From contig CP053167.1 of NCBI GenBank assembly GCA_014607495.2, positions 7,316,001-7,380,000 of the forward strand: a DNA stretch of 64,000 nucleotides, read 5' to 3'. The DNA comes from Carposina sasakii. Taxonomy: Eukaryota > Arthropoda > Insecta > Lepidoptera > Carposinidae. A program made the translations under genes and the position numbers. Shown one piece after another: positions 20,353 to 32,074 of this stretch. How positions within the stretch are numbered: the stretch's first letter is position 1; the number at the start of each line of letters is the position of its first letter. Under the pieces are notes generated by a model. The model worked only from the letters and a program-made list of their open reading frames with translations. It searched no databases and was not told the DNA's origin.

Positions 20353-20582
20353 CTAGTGGACGCCCGCGACTCCGTCCGCGTGGACTACAGAAAAAACAAA
20401 ATGTCGAAATTATCGGAAATAAAAACATTTTCCCGGCATAACAAGTAGCCTATGTGTTAACCCAGGGTGTCAGCTAACTCCATACAAAATTTTATTAAAA
20501 TCGCTACAGCCGTTTTTACGTGAAAGAGTAACAAACATCCATCCATCCATCATACGCGTTTATAATACTCGTATTAGTAGGA
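20353..20582 (-). mobile_element. Probable non-autonomous Helitron, CTAG-ended (Lep1-like)
   Basis: On the minus strand it starts near ATCCTACTAATACGAG, runs through GATGGATGGATGTTTGTTAC and GATTTTAATAAAATTTTGTA, and ends with a hairpin-forming CGCGGACGGAGTCGCGGGCG then CTAG followed by T. A 3' hairpin just before CTRR with no inverted repeats or target duplication is the Helitron signature. The assignment to the lepidopteran Lep1 group is from memory of its end sequence. Confidence 0.65.
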
Positions 20583-21452
20583 TAAAGACACTTTAGCCTT
20601 TCACACTAAGTACTTGAAAATTTGCAATGGTAGTCACACACTCGCATTATTTTCAAACGACCTTTCCAACGATACAACACCATGGGGAAATCCCCTCTTT
20701 TATGTACCTACGGGTGCTACACCTACTGTAAAAAGTATAATACCTACCCTTTTATCGGCGTGACTAATATGTAGGTATCTAATGTACGTAGATAAAGGCA
20801 GGCATGACGTAATAGTCTATCGATTAAATGTAATATTTAAAGTACCGTTGTAAATCAAATACGGGGAACACTAAAAAAATACCTCAGATTTAAATCAAAT
20901 ACCTAGCTAGATTTGTCAGTGGACACATTTGGCGGTGTTGGCAAATAACATTTTTGAAATTTCTTATTATTATCCCATGTAAACACGTCTAATAGCCATT
21001 TGCAATCAAAATCAGTATGCAGAATGTTTTATTACCTAAAAATTTGTTTTTTTAGTTTAAACTTAACTTTTAACTTACATACTAAAAGGTTTGCTTTATG
21101 ACCTACAATCTCGATCTCTAGTGTAGCAATCGGATTAATCGACAGACTTTATAATCCATTTTTCTACAGAACCCTAAAAACATCCAATCCATATTTAAAT
21201 AAAAGAATGACTATACATTCCAAACCCTATATTAACATAATAATGACTAACGCAGGCTTCTACTTTTATTTTAGCCATTAGGGATTCAAAATAACTTTTT
21301 TTAGAATGAATATTAACGTGTGGGAGGAAGCGGCTAGGTTTAATAATAACCAGAAAGAAAAAACGGACTATGTACACTTAACTAATCTAATCTCTAACCA
21401 AAGGTCTAATCCTCAAACCAAAATACAATGATAAACTTATTCATATTCTAAA
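20583..21452. other. No feature seen
   Basis: AT-rich; short frames such as 21195-21377 minus are unconvincing. Confidence 0.4.
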
Positions 21453-21834
21453 CTAGTGGACGCCCGCGACTCCGTCCGCATGGACTACAGAAAAAACAAA
21501 ATGTCGAAATTATATAAAAAAAAATTCCCGGGATAAAAAGCCTATATGTTAAGTGGGACCTGTCACAATATATTCGTGAAAACTGCATCGAACCCGTTTT
21601 TGAGATTAGCGTGTTCAAACGCACAGATAAACAGACTAACCGACAAACAGACAAAAATTCAAAAAATCATCGTTTTGGGTTCTATTGCGTTGATAAAGGT
21701 TTCCTATAATATTTTTTCTCATATATCTTCCATGTACAGACAGCGATCCGTTACATTTTTATTATATGTATAGATATCACTAGGAATTTCGTATCAGCAT
21801 TGCACCCGTGCGAAGCGGGGGCGAGTCGCTAGTT
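21453..21834 (-). mobile_element. Composite of two CTAG-type Helitron-like ends
   Basis: Left side begins CTAGTGGACGCCCGCGACTC like the copy at 20353. The right side carries GCACCCGTGCGAAGCGGGGG then CGAGTCGCTAGT, a different CTAG-type terminus on the opposite strand. Interior has GTTCAAACGCACAGATAAAC. Probably two elements abutting or recombined. Confidence 0.55.
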
Positions 21835-22162
21835 ATACAATGTATATGTATAATATACATATACGAGTACACCAATCTATGAAAAAAAAACCGCATCAAA
21901 ATCCGTTGCATCCGTTTTCTAAATACAAGCATAGAGGTACATGGACAGACAGACAGCGAAAAGCGACTATAATTGTAGCGATTTTCGCGTGTATGTAGTA
22001 CTCGTATATATTCGTAAATCACTGTTAATAAAACAGTTCTGTTATAAGAGTAAAAGGATACAAAGTCACGCTTAAGAGACTATAAGAGATTTTCTCCTGT
22101 AAACTAATCGACAAAGAGACCATGTAAAACAACTCTCAGTTATTAAGAATCTTTATATTAAT
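21835..22162. repeat. Helitron-like interior fragment
   Basis: CGCATCAAAATCCGTTGC, AAGCATAGAGGTACATGG and ACAGACAGACAGCG recur at 38545-38630 and 47720-47890 in the same order. The segment after 22040 is unassigned. Confidence 0.5.
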
Positions 22163-22250
22163 TAATTGAACCGATTGGTCTAGTAGGTAGTGACCCTGCC
22201 TGCGACGCCATAGGTCTTGGGTTCGAATCCCGGTAGGTGCAAACATTGAT
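22163..22250 (+). repeat. tRNA-derived SINE head
   Basis: GGTCTAGTAGGTAGTGACCC (A-box region) and GGGTTCGAATCCCGGTAGG (B box) at normal spacing, as in a common lepidopteran SINE head. No matching body follows before the TA1 remnant. Confidence 0.65.
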
Positions 22251-22271
22251 ATGATAAATATCGTTTTTTTT

Positions 22272-22431
22272 TGCATAAGCAGAAAAACGCAGTCTATTTA
22301 CTCAACTTTGGACCCTAATATTTTGGAAATCAGACACTTCCCAGGTATGCTTCCATAGAGTAAAATGATCGTGATGATGAGCAGATTCTGTAGTTTTCGG
22401 GAACGTTGACGACCAAAAATCACCCTTTATT
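22272..22431 (+). mobile_element. TA1 MITE, copy 3, right part only
   Basis: Starts within the family at GCAGAAAAACGCAGTCTATT and ends GACCAAAAATCACCCTTTA. The left half is missing. Confidence 0.85.
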
Positions 22432-22991
22432 ATGTAGTGTGTGAATATATTATGAACCACAACAACAAATCGATTGACTCCTCATCCTGCTCATCAGTAG
22501 TATTAGGTAATTTGGCTATTACAGGTGTGAACAAACATAGGTACATGTACATCTAAAAATCATTACTCTGCCCTTTTGCTTTGCCGTAGTCGGGTAAAAA
22601 ATCCTAACAATGGAACATTACATGTGTACGTTGTTAACTAGGTACTTAGTTTATCGTGAGTCATTATTATTAATTCTCGCTTACAATAACAATTACTATA
22701 GGTATGTTTATAAATATACGAGTATACCATCTGTCGAACATGGTAAAGTGTGTTTATTTTATCGCTAAGTGATATGCGTAGGGATGTAACTACTGTTATG
22801 ACGAATATCGATTATCGATAAAGATAGAACTGCAGAATCGTAGAAACGGAAAAGTAAGATCTGTTTTTATCCGTTAACCGTAACTCATATCTACGTACGT
22901 ACATTGTAAAATGTTATTAGAGTTGATAAACAATGTAGTATCTGTCTACGCAGTAGAAGAGTTTCATTAAGCATAATTCTGCATAATCCAA
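22432..22991. other. No feature seen
   Basis: Contains a TATCGATA-like cluster (CGATTATCGATAAAG near 22809). Nothing else is supported. Confidence 0.35.
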
Positions 22992-23140
22992 CTAGTGGCC
23001 GTCCGCGACTTCGTCCTTGTAGAATTTATAGCTTATGTATTATCCGAGTTTGGTATATACTACCTACTACATAGCTATCAAGTTTTATTAAAATCTATTT
23101 TTGTATATGTATTTTGTGTGAAAGTATGAAAAAAAAAACA
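22992..23140 (-). mobile_element. Helitron-like CTAG-ended fragment
   Basis: CTAGTGGCCGTCCGCGACTT at the left, followed by TCAAGTTTTATTAAAATCTA, matches the 20353 copy but is shorter and diverged. Confidence 0.55.
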
Positions 23141-24227
23141 TTCCATTAATACAGAATTATAATATTAAACGAAAGTAGGATAAGTTAAAAAAACGTAAGT
23201 AAGTATAGTTTTTCTTTGTCTACCTACGCAGGAAGGAAATTCCAATTAAACTCCAAAGCATTTTGTGAGTGACTTAAATGACAACAATAAAAATGTTTTC
23301 TTGTCACTCGAGTCTGTCGCTCGCAGTTATTTGGCATCGCATTACGACCTTTATTTGATCATATAAATGTTCCAAGAAGTTAAGTTCCTACTTATATTTA
23401 AGGGAATTTTCATCGATTTTTTAAGTACTGTCGTTATCTTAAAGCGATTTTCTCCAGGGCACCTTAAGGAGATAATGTCAATAAAACCGAATCGACGGCA
23501 GCGTACGAGAGACCATTCGGTACAGTACGTGCTTATCTCCAAAATATCCGGCAGAATACCCATTAGAAGTTATCGTGCTAAAACGCAGACGATTATGTAA
23601 AAAAGTATTAACGGAAAGTGGGAAATGTAAGCATGTATTGGCATTAGCAGATGGTAGTTTTCTAGCTGAAATTAAATGCGTAAAAGCAGAAACTACACAG
23701 CTAATATAGTAACATAATATTTTTATATTGTGGGCTACTGTTTTACTTTTTAATAAATATATTTTCATATGAATAAATTTTTCAAACGGATATTAATATT
23801 ACATTAATTATTATAAGTCTAATGTAAATTTTAGTGTGTTTACCCACCGACTGGTTCCAAGTGAATTCCGTAGCTGTGTTATTTTAAGCTATAAGCCCTT
23901 CAAAACAGTGCAGTGTAGATAAGCTCTATGTTAATTAAAATCGTAAATTGCGTTGGGAATATCGATTTAGTATATCGATAATCGTGGTGTCCCATCACTA
24001 TTAATGATTTTAATAGGCGGTTCCCCCATCTACTTAGCGTGTAGTCAAACAATGCCCGTTTAAAAATAAAAATAACGTACACCCTTAAAAAAGATGGGTA
24101 TTCATAACAGAAAGTTTTAAAATAAGCATCTAACTATAACTTGGAAGAATTAAATAATGTACATAACATGACAAACAAGCACATAAGAATAGAATAATGA
24201 ACGAAATGAATGAATGAGTCTAGACAG
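23141..24227. other. No named feature
   Basis: Opposed overlapping frames at 23351-23768 (for instance 77 codons plus at 23367-23600) carry no recognisable motif. AT-rich elsewhere. Confidence 0.35.
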
Positions 24228-24300
24228 CCTGGACAGGTATAGTTGGTGACACGGCAAAACAGGCAGGTCCTGGGTTCGAATCCCTATAAGGGCATGTAAA
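24228..24300 (+). repeat. tRNA-derived SINE head, diverged
   Basis: TATAGTTGGTGACACGG then GGTCCTGGGTTCGAATCCC (B box) and AAGGGCATGTA. Same head type as 22163-22250 with a poorer A box. Confidence 0.5.
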
Positions 24301-24970
24301 GATAACCTACCACTCCTTTATAGTTATAGCCTTGACTTGCCTTAAAAGACTTAATTTACTCTATTGGTATTTTAAGAATAATAAAATAAAATTTTATAGT
24401 TTAGTTTTCAAAGAAAAATTAAGAATAGGTTTAAATAGATGTGTTAAAATATAAGTAGGTAACTATCCAGAAATATTGAATGTAGAGTAATCAATATACC
24501 TTCACTTTCAATATATAAATACCTATATGTAGTTATTCAATAACTGATAAAGGTTTATTGGTTCTTAGAAAACTATTTTCACCACGAAATAGTTTGTTTG
24601 AGTTTCTGATTACTCTTTTACCGTTGAAGTCTGCGGTAAATTTGGACTATGGTTTATTTATATTACTTTTACCTTTTCATTTATTTCTTTGTTTAATTAC
24701 CTACAGTAAAATATGTAAGTATGACTTACTTTAACGAAAAGCAATAGCACCAATGGTATTAGACCCCTTACTTACCTACATTTTGAATTAATACCTACAG
24801 TGTAGTGTAAACTTTCGATTGTATCTCCGTTATAAAAGTAGCGGAAACAGAAGCAGAAACGAATGTTGAAAAGCGTGCGAAACTTCCGCACTTGCGGAAA
24901 CAAAAACAGAGATCCGTTGCATTACTAACCTACACTAATCACTATAAAATATTATTATAGGTAATACGAG
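24301..24970. other. No feature seen
   Basis: AT-rich unique DNA. Confidence 0.4.
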
Positions 24971-25044
24971 TATACGCCAACCCTCCTGGCACACGCAGTC
25001 ATAGAACGTTATATGACAGCGCGTGCCAGGAGCGTTGGCGTATA
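24971..25044. ncRNA. 74-nt hairpin, possible small-RNA precursor or mini-MITE
   Basis: TATACGCCAACCCTCCTGGC with ACACGC (24971-24996) pairs with 25019-25044 with two mismatches, and the inner GTCATA / TATGAC adds six pairs; the loop is about ten bases. GC-rich arms in AT-rich surroundings make it conspicuous. Single copy in the window. Confidence 0.35.
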
Positions 25045-26564
25045 GTATAGTCGTACTTATTAATAGCACTGGATTTTTGTAGGTACGGCCTTTAAAGGTG
25101 ATCATCTTAGTTAAGCCAATTTTTCATACAGGTGCGGCCACCGCAAACTTACGTACATGTTTGAAAAATTGACTTAAGTAGGTATAATATTAGCTAAACT
25201 AAGTTTGGTGCCAGTGGACGACGCGCTTAAAAAGCTCAGTGAAATGTTGGTAGAATTCAACATTGCAGATAACTATAGTACGTACTGCGTACGTAAATCA
25301 CTAAAATCACCGCGCTCGCTCTGGACATTCGAAATTTGAATAAAAAACAAAATGGCTGACAGATGGGCGGGAAGCTTCGCATGGCTGCCGATTGCAAGTG
25401 CATCGGTGTATGCAAAGGGGACGATTATTCAAGCAAATTGTATGGTATTACGGACAAAGTTACGTTGTAAGGAATTAATGTAAAAAATGACAGGGAAAGT
25501 CTAGTTACAAAGTAGTTAAATAGGTTTTATAAGTGGGACATGGGATAAGTGGGAAATGGGACAGTGCAAGGTAAATTGGTTTCAGAAACAATGTAATATA
25601 AAGCCAGACCCGAGACAAACTCCAATAAGCTCACGACTGTACCTACCTTACATACATAAAGCATAGATTTAGTACTAGGTGTACTTTTGCGGGTAGGAGG
25701 AGTGTTGAATGGGTGTTGATGAGTTCGACTAACATACTCGTAAATAGATAAATATGCACACACTTCATAACACATTAACGCAATCTCACTCTAAAATCCC
25801 TATCGTCTTGTGCCATGGGTGCTAAGCAATGGTATATAAAATAACCGACTATGACAACTTTTGGTATCTGAAGAATCTAAAGTCAAGGTCATCTGCCTGT
25901 AGCATTATGTTGGTGTATCTAGTATGTAGCAGTGCGACTCTGACGCATAACTTTGTTGTCCTAGGATATTTGAACGGTATTTTTGACAAAACAAATGTGT
26001 TAAAGTTAGTAGCCCATGTTTTTTTTTTTTATATTTGGTTCAGCCATAGAATTAGGACAGGGCTACGCGCCGGCTCATATTCGGTATTTTCTCTACAGCC
26101 GCTTCTATTATGTTATTTTACGCAGTGCCTGTGTATAACACGCCTACCTCGACAAAACTAGTATTATTCTTGTAATGTAAGTTATTCGGTAAGTAGTCAC
26201 ATCCTCCCGAACGCAGCGAGCGTGGCTTTGAACTTGAACCGCGGTGATGGCAACTGGCGTTGCATTAGTGCGGATACGATTTATTATATAAATGTATGGA
26301 CAATTTACGTATAAAGAAATTCAAGACAGACATAGAAACATAATAAAGATAAAATTTGATATAGCTGTTACATAAGTAGGTGTATGTACGTAAAGACATG
26401 TGTTTTTCTGCAAATTGAAGATTTTGGAGCGGGTTCTATATTATATTTATTCTTACATTCATGGTCATGACCTCAACAAACAAGTAATTAGATATAAAAA
26501 ATTTACTCTATACGTCACATTACATCATTCCTGTTAGTTAAGTTACTCATAATAGTCAGTTGTA
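25045..26564. other. Imperfect inverted repeat; otherwise no feature
   Basis: At 25108-25185 CCAATTTTTCATACAGGTGC and TACATGTTTGAAAAATTGAC form an imperfect hairpin of about 25 bp. Frames at 25527-25775 minus and 25829-26161 plus have no recognisable content. Confidence 0.3.
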
Positions 26565-26690
26565 AGACACTAGGAAATTTCTATGCTTTTATTGCATTAC
26601 CTTGGTCGCCATTTTGTTCCCGACTTACATGAGTTGCAGTGGCTGTAATAATTATTGCAATAGGTCAATACCGTAATATAACCAGAACCA
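26565..26690 (+). repeat. Two-copy dispersed repeat K, copy 1
   Basis: TTTCTATGCTTTTATTGCAT, then ATGAGTTGCAGTGGCTGTAA and AGGTCAATACCG correspond in order to 32075-32205. Confidence 0.55.
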
Positions 26691-27027
26691 TACATATGGC
26701 TCTACAAGACCTAAGAAAAATATATTTGTATTTAAAATTAAAATTATATTAAATAAATAAAGGATTTGAATATAAAAGAAATTACTCGTACATGTATCGT
26801 CCACCCTAAGCCATAGCGAGCCGACCGGAATGTAGAAATAAATAAATAAATACAAAACCCGCATCAGGCATATCCACCCTATTCTTCCAGAATGTCGTTA
26901 GTCTCAGCCGAGCGTGTCGCCTCCCCACAATTTGTTATGCACGCATTCTTCCCAACACGCCCGGGCAGAGAGCTTTCAATCATTAAGTTTTGATATAGGT
27001 ACATACATATATAATAGACACATCTGT
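26691..27027. other. No feature seen
   Basis: The GC patch at 26905-26975 (GAGCGTGTCGCCTCCCC) has no recognisable role. Confidence 0.35.
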
Positions 27028-27236
27028 GTTCCCAAAAATGGAAGACTTAGAACTGCAGGATCGCGAATGAGATCCAACCGCATCAGATCCAATAACATAA
27101 CGAGGTCAGATGTTAAAGATCAATGAAAAGTTGCCAGCTCATCGCTTGGGAGAACGCCTTTGAGTTCCTTAGTCAACTCTTACGACATGCACGGAAGGAA
27201 ATGCAGCTGATGTATTCTAGTAAAGCCCTGTATAAG
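27028..27236 (+). repeat. Family D, near full-length copy
   Basis: Order: AGAACTGCAGGATCGCG, AACGAGGTCAGATGTTAAAG, GCTCATCGCTTGGGAGAACG, GAGTTCCTTAGTCAACTC, TACGACATGCACGGAAGG, AATGCAGCTGATGTATTCTA. No tRNA head, inverted ends or coding frame is visible, so the class of D is unknown. Confidence 0.75.
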
Positions 27237-27426
27237 CATAGGAAATGACTTGATTTATGTGTTAAGACTTAAGAGATAAATAATTAAACCGAGTTTAAAT
27301 ACTTCGTTAACATTTTTATGTGTATATGAAAAATAACTTTATACTAAACGTCGATGAAGGATCTCCTTAGTGATAGTACATTTCTGGCTACCTCATTATG
27401 GTAACCCAAAGTTAGGTAGATAGTTA

Positions 27427-27809
27427 TACAGTATGTTTTTTTGTTGCGACCATTAATGAAGGGTACGTACTCTATACATCAAATAAAGTAAGTTTATGCC
27501 ATGTTTATGCCAAAAAAATGCTAGGAAACAATGTAAATTTTTTAAATATTTTTTTTAAATTACTTGATCGGGCGAAATTTATAGTGTCCAGTGGTTATGC
27601 TAGTTTTATCATAGAAATATATTAATTAATCTTGCAACGCGCGTCTATGTGCATTTATGCAGAAAAACTTAGTCTATTTACTCAACTTTGGACCCTAATA
27701 TCTTGGGAACCAGACACTTCCCAGGTATGCTTCTATGGAGAAAAACGATCATGATGATGAGGAGATTCCGTAGTTTTCGGGAACGTTGATGACCAAAAAT
27801 CATTCTGTA
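27427..27809 (+). mobile_element. TA1 MITE, copy 4
   Basis: TACAGTATGTTTTTTTGTTG to AAAATCATTCTGTA. It has a short duplication (GTTTATGCC twice) near 27495 and lacks several internal bases before GCAACGCGCGTCTATG. A minus frame at 27678-27869 is not a gene. Confidence 0.92.
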
Positions 27810-27831
27810 TACTATATATTTTAAAAATTGT

Positions 27832-28083
27832 CGCGTGGTGCCGGCAGAGTAGAATTCGTACCACCCCATATCTGTCCGTGGGTATCGTACGAGGCGATTA
27901 AGGGTTTCCGGGAGGTGGGCAGCAGCGCCTCCCGCGTTGACAACATAGTCAAACTGTGGTCACCAACCCGTCTGCCCAGCGTGGTAACTATGGGCAAATA
28001 CCCAATCAAGACAGTCTTGTGGCGTGCCCTGGGGGAGGCCTACGTCCAGCAGTGGACTGCAATAGGCTGATGATGATGATGAT
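27832..28083 (+). mobile_element. Family R retroposon, full-length copy
   Basis: Starts GCGTGGTGCCGGCAGAGTAG, has ATCGTACGAGGCGATTAAGG and GGAGGTGGGCAGCAGCGCC, and ends GGCTGATGATGATGATGAT. Same 5' end as the copies at 34345 and 40850. Flanks share an approximate ATATTTTAA/ATATTTAA but no exact duplication. Confidence 0.88.
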
Positions 28084-28673
28084 ATTTAAATAATATCTAA
28101 AAGCGAACCTACTACAAGCAAGCTCGTTTCACGCTCATTTTAATAACCACCTGAAGACGCCGCTGAAACTAACTACACAACAAAGGCTTTGCTGGAAGAC
28201 GTCTTATTTTAGTATTATTTGATGAGAACGGAACTTAGGTAGCCTAGGAAATGCGCCAGTCTAGACTAGATTGAATTCCGCTTTGTAAAGGGAAATGAAT
28301 TCCTAGAGGCCAGATTAGAACTCTAATCTGATTCTTGAAGATGTAATTTTATTTAAAAGACGAGGCTTCATAAATACCTATTATATTCGTAATATGTTTC
28401 AGAGAAACCTCACCATGTTGAAATAAATAAAAAGAAAACGAATTCTAAGTATATGTTGCTGAGAACAGTTTTATAGCCTAACACCAACCGTACTTGGCCA
28501 TAGATATAAACGTTAATTTAATCAAATTAATCCGTATTTTGAATTATAATTATTTACGGGCCCGTGACTAGAATGGCACCCACATACCTACTACAGTTAT
28601 AATATTGGTCGGAAACTTACCATAGGAAAAGTATAAGATAAGTACTTTGTATTATGATTTACAGAGGTTAGAT
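28084..28673. other. No feature seen
   Basis: Unique AT-rich sequence. Confidence 0.4.
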
Positions 28674-28860
28674 CAGTGGTTCCCAAAGTGGTCTATGTGG
28701 ACCCCCAGGGGTCCACAAGGGACTCGATGGGGGTCTACGTTGGCGTGAAAAAATGGGATTTCACAATTAAATTGTATGTGTTGTAAGTATGTAGGGGGTC
28801 CACCTAAACCAGTTAACTTTTGAAAGGGGTCTATGAAAACGAAAGTTTGGGAACCCCTAG
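28674..28860 (-). mobile_element. hAT-like MITE, CAGTGGTTCCC ends, copy 1
   Basis: CAGTGGTTCCCAAAGTGG at the left and inverted AGGGGTTCCCAAACTTTC at the right. Same family as 32536-32733 in the opposite orientation (shared GACCCCCAGGGGTCCAC and CCCCTTTCAAAAGTTAAC complement). No exact target duplication remains here. Confidence 0.8.
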
Positions 28861-29215
28861 ATAATGTTTTACACTAAAGTTTTACATAGGTAGCCTAACA
28901 AACTTAGGTAGCTAAACGTGCCTGAGTAATTTCCTTCGTAGTATCTCAGTTCTGGTTAAACCATTTTTGTGAACACAGGCGTGTGTATATGTAGCAGCTC
29001 CTTTCTGTCTGTCTTTCATGTAACGTGTCGCCATCACAAATACATTTACCTGTTACAAGTAGGTAGTACACGACATTAGGCAAATGTGGTAGTTGAATTG
29101 TACCTATTCAAATGTGAAACATTACCTATATTTGACTAGAAATCATTTACGTCTTATTTGCTAGTAAGCCAGTAAATTGGGCTTTATTATTTTATTGATT
29201 GTAGGTAGAATCTCA
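28861..29215. repeat. Diverged family D tail; otherwise nothing
   Basis: 28920-28990 (ATCTCAGTTCTGGTTAAACC, GAACACAGGCGTGTGT) resembles the D end. The rest is unassigned. Confidence 0.35.
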
Positions 29216-29325
29216 TCAACCCGCCTGCCCAGCGTGGTGACTATGGGCAAAACCCCCTATGGCAGTAGCCTTGTGGCGTGCCCTGGGGGAGGCCTATGTC
29301 CAGCAGTGGACTGCAATAGGCTGAA
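29216..29325 (+). mobile_element. Family R, 5'-truncated copy
   Basis: Begins ACCCGCCTGCCCAGCGTGG (after ATCA) and ends CAGTGGACTGCAATAGGCTG then AAGAATCT. AGAATCT also lies 5' (29207-29213), a possible short target duplication. Confidence 0.85.
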
Positions 29326-30099
29326 GAATCTATATATTGGTTTATTCTTTCATTTTTCTAATATAAGGGCAGATTTTTCCAATGACAGATGTCAGATCCT
29401 ACTCGAAGGATAAATTTGATGCAGTCTTAGTTTAAAACTTGAACAAAATAGAGACAGTATCAACTTTATTCTTCATATAGTTTATCTAACCTTTAGAAAA
29501 ATTGTCCCTTTCTATAATAAGTCGAAGACAAAACAAGTAGGTAACCTGTTCGTCATAGATATAAACCTAAACTAGAATCGAAAAGCGATTTGTTTATTTA
29601 CTCGTACTATTTACTTATACATATTGACTGCCACTTGCGTCATCTTTAAAATGTTACGAAGTAAATCCACAAATCCTCAAGAAAAGTAAGAAGCTATTGA
29701 ACTATTCCATACAATCCATATATCCAAGAAACCAAAGCGACATGCTAAATTCATCATTTTACAAAATGGAGGTTTTTTTATCTTTCATAAAATCTACACT
29801 TAAAAAAAATATGCGTAAAAATTTCAACAGCATTTTAACGTTTCACACGTTTTCATTTTATTTTCATGAAAACTATTTTCCGTGCCGGCTGTGTAACCAA
29901 TGCAACCGAAAATCTTTTTTTCAGCTTCACGAAAAAGAATTTTGATCTATCGACGACTGGTTTCACCGTAACAGACTACGTTTGTAATTTTCCAGGTATT
30001 ATTTTCCTGGGATAAATGCAGGCCATGGTGATTTTTGTTCGCACAGTGTTTCCAGTGCAAAAAGCACTTATCTATTTAATATACTACCTATTGCATAGT
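29326..30099. repeat. Weak low-copy repeat; otherwise no feature
   Basis: ATAGAGACAGTATCAACTTT at about 29448 recurs as ATAGACAGCATCAACTTTAT at 33345 and in a looser form at 50740. The 82-codon frame at 29697-29945 shows nothing known. Confidence 0.35.
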
Positions 30100-30235
30100 A
30101 GACTAAGGAACTCAGGGCGTTCTCAGGTGATGAGCTAATAACTTGTCACTGATCTTTATATCTGACCCCGCTATGTTAAACGTGGCCATAGGATCTCCTT
30201 CGCGAATTCTGAATTCTAAAGCTTTGGCTGTATAA
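30100..30235 (-). repeat. Family D partial copy
   Basis: GACTAAGGAACTCAGGGCG, AACTTGTCACTGATCTTTAT, CCCCGCTATGTTAAACGTGG and ATAGGATCTCCTTCGCG in family order. Confidence 0.75.
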
Positions 30236-30894
30236 CTGGATGTATAGGTATTTGCATGTGTATTCTTTTTGAAAATTAAATGATTAAACTTTTATATTGA
30301 AAGGTATGAACAAATAATAGTAAGCTCGCCGTATACGAGTATTATCGGCTAAAATAGCTCCAATGGGTCTCGTAAATGAATAAAGAGCCTTTTCGATCTC
30401 TCGATCTTCGAATCGATTTGAATGAGGAATAGGAGTCTGGAGCAGGCTTTAACGCTGATGAGGGTACTTTCATTCGTTTAAGGGTAAGACAGACTCGGTT
30501 CAAAACGGGTAACTGAAACGTTACAAGGTAATGTTTTTGTCAATTAGAATTAGGACATTTGGTATTATATTTCGCAACTGTGCGATAAATCTATGAAATA
30601 TTTATAGCTATATAGTGATATATACTTTTCGTGGCTGCTATATTTAAAAAAACTACTATCATACATAATTGTAGTAGGAGGTTTAAAACCGCGCTTTTTT
30701 TTTCCTGATCTTTAGTAAGGAGGTAAATATTGCACATTTTGACCACGTACGTAAGTACCTACCTTTAGCCTACCTTTGACCTATCATTAGCATATTGACC
30801 TTTCATTAGCAAATATTCTTAAAACTACAGTTTTCTTAGTTTTCTTTACATGCAATATTATATCACGAACTTTTATATTCGTGATATTCCTATA
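30236..30894. other. No feature seen
   Basis: AT-rich unique DNA with no open frame or repeat end I can support. Confidence 0.4.
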
Positions 30895-31288
30895 TTCCTG
30901 ATGACCTACGGTGCCGAGACGTGCCTCATAAAGAAGCTCAGGATCGCACAGCGAGCGATGGAGAGAGCTATGCTTGGGATCTCTCTGGGTGATCGAATCA
31001 GAAATGACCCGCAGACGTACAAAGATCACCGACATAGCTCAACGGTCCAGTAAGCTGAAGTGGCAATGGGCAGGGCATATAGCTCGAAGAACTGATGGCC
31101 GATGGAGTCGGAAAGTTCTAGAGTGGATACCACGTATCGGCAAACGCAGCGTGGGAAGGCCACCCGCGAGGTGAACGGACGATCTGGCCAAGGTCGCGGG
31201 CGTCGGTTGGATGCAGGCTGCTTCCGACCGATCGGAGTGGAGATGTATGTCCTATGTCCAACAGTGGACTTCTCAGGACTGTAAATGA
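30895..31288 (+). pseudogene. RTE-type LINE reverse-transcriptase C-terminus, broken
   Basis: Conceptual translation gives MTYGAETC, then IAQRAMERAMLGISLGDRI, then after a frame change DIAQRSSKLKWQWAGHIARR, EWIPRIGKRSVGRPPAR and, past a stop, TDDLAKVAGVGWMQA and YVQQWTSQ before the final stop at 31286. This is the thumb/C-terminal end of an endonuclease-reverse transcriptase of the RTE group, common in Lepidoptera. Damage: a deletion and frameshift around 31003-31015, and a TGG to TGA change at 31172-31174 where the 51118 copy has Trp. The tail TGATAAAAAATGATGATGATG is the RTE-style 3' end. The copy is 5'-truncated and inactive. Confidence 0.9.
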
Positions 31289-31561
31289 TAAAAAATGATG
31301 ATGATGAACTATTAAATTCCAAAAATTCGTCGTGTATGAGAGAGATTGGAAGGCCATATTCTATCTGTACTCGTAAGTATTTTTAGTCCAAAAAGCAAGG
31401 TAAGTTGTATCATTTAGAAAGCAGCTTCGCCTTAACCAGCGGGCTGAGATATCGAAATTACCCCGAAAAGTGTTTTTCCCTGAAAACATATCGAAGGGAC
31501 TTCCTTATCTTAAATGTCAAGGTCGCGTCTTCCTAATAAAGGTGTATAGGGAACACAAACC
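31289..31561. other. No feature seen
   Basis: Short unassigned stretch. Confidence 0.4.
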
Positions 31562-31912
31562 TTTAGATATATGTAGGAACATAGACGCTTAGGTACACAA
31601 AGATTCTCATTCATTGGGCGTTTTTGCGCTATACGATAGGGCCACGACACGACCACTATAACGACACGAGCACGGCTTTTTTAGGAAGCAAAAATGTATT
31701 AACTGAATAAGTACATAGGTAGTATGGTTCGTTTTTCCACAAGACGACATGACCACCACACGGCGGCCCCCCATACTAGTTGACGAAATGTGGTCGTATA
31801 GTTGTCGTGTCGTCTAGTGGAAAAACGCCCAATAAAAAGATATAATAATATACATTTATACTTAGATATAAGCAGGAACATACCTCGATGGATACACAAA
31901 GAGCCTCTTTCT
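31562..31912. repeat. MITE with TTGGGCG ends flanked by a 50-bp direct repeat
   Basis: The element 31613-31833 has inverted ends ATTGGGCGTTTTT and, from the right, ATTGGGCGTTTTTCCAC. On each side a similar sequence occurs: TAGATATATGTAGGAACATA then TACACAAAGATTCTC (from 31564) and TAGATATAAGCAGGAACATA then TACACAAAGAGCCTC (from about 31864). These direct repeats are too long and too diverged for a target duplication. Confidence 0.75.
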
Positions 31913-32074
31913 CAAATTGATTTTAGATTAATATTGACACATTCTTATTTACACGATCGTATATAATTATTTTGTGGCTTAGTAAATAAATAATGACTTA
32001 TATCTATCTTCATACTTCATATTCTGTTTTTCTATTCGTATTATTTTTACTTTATAGTCGCATGTTAGGTCCCC

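Noticed and set aside
23351..23768. Conserved exon in overlapping frames
   Set aside because: Plus and minus frames are both open over the same bases and neither has a motif.
28674..28860. 8-bp target duplication around hAT MITE copy 1
   Set aside because: Flanks GGTTAGAT and AGATAATG share only a few bases out of register; no exact duplication.
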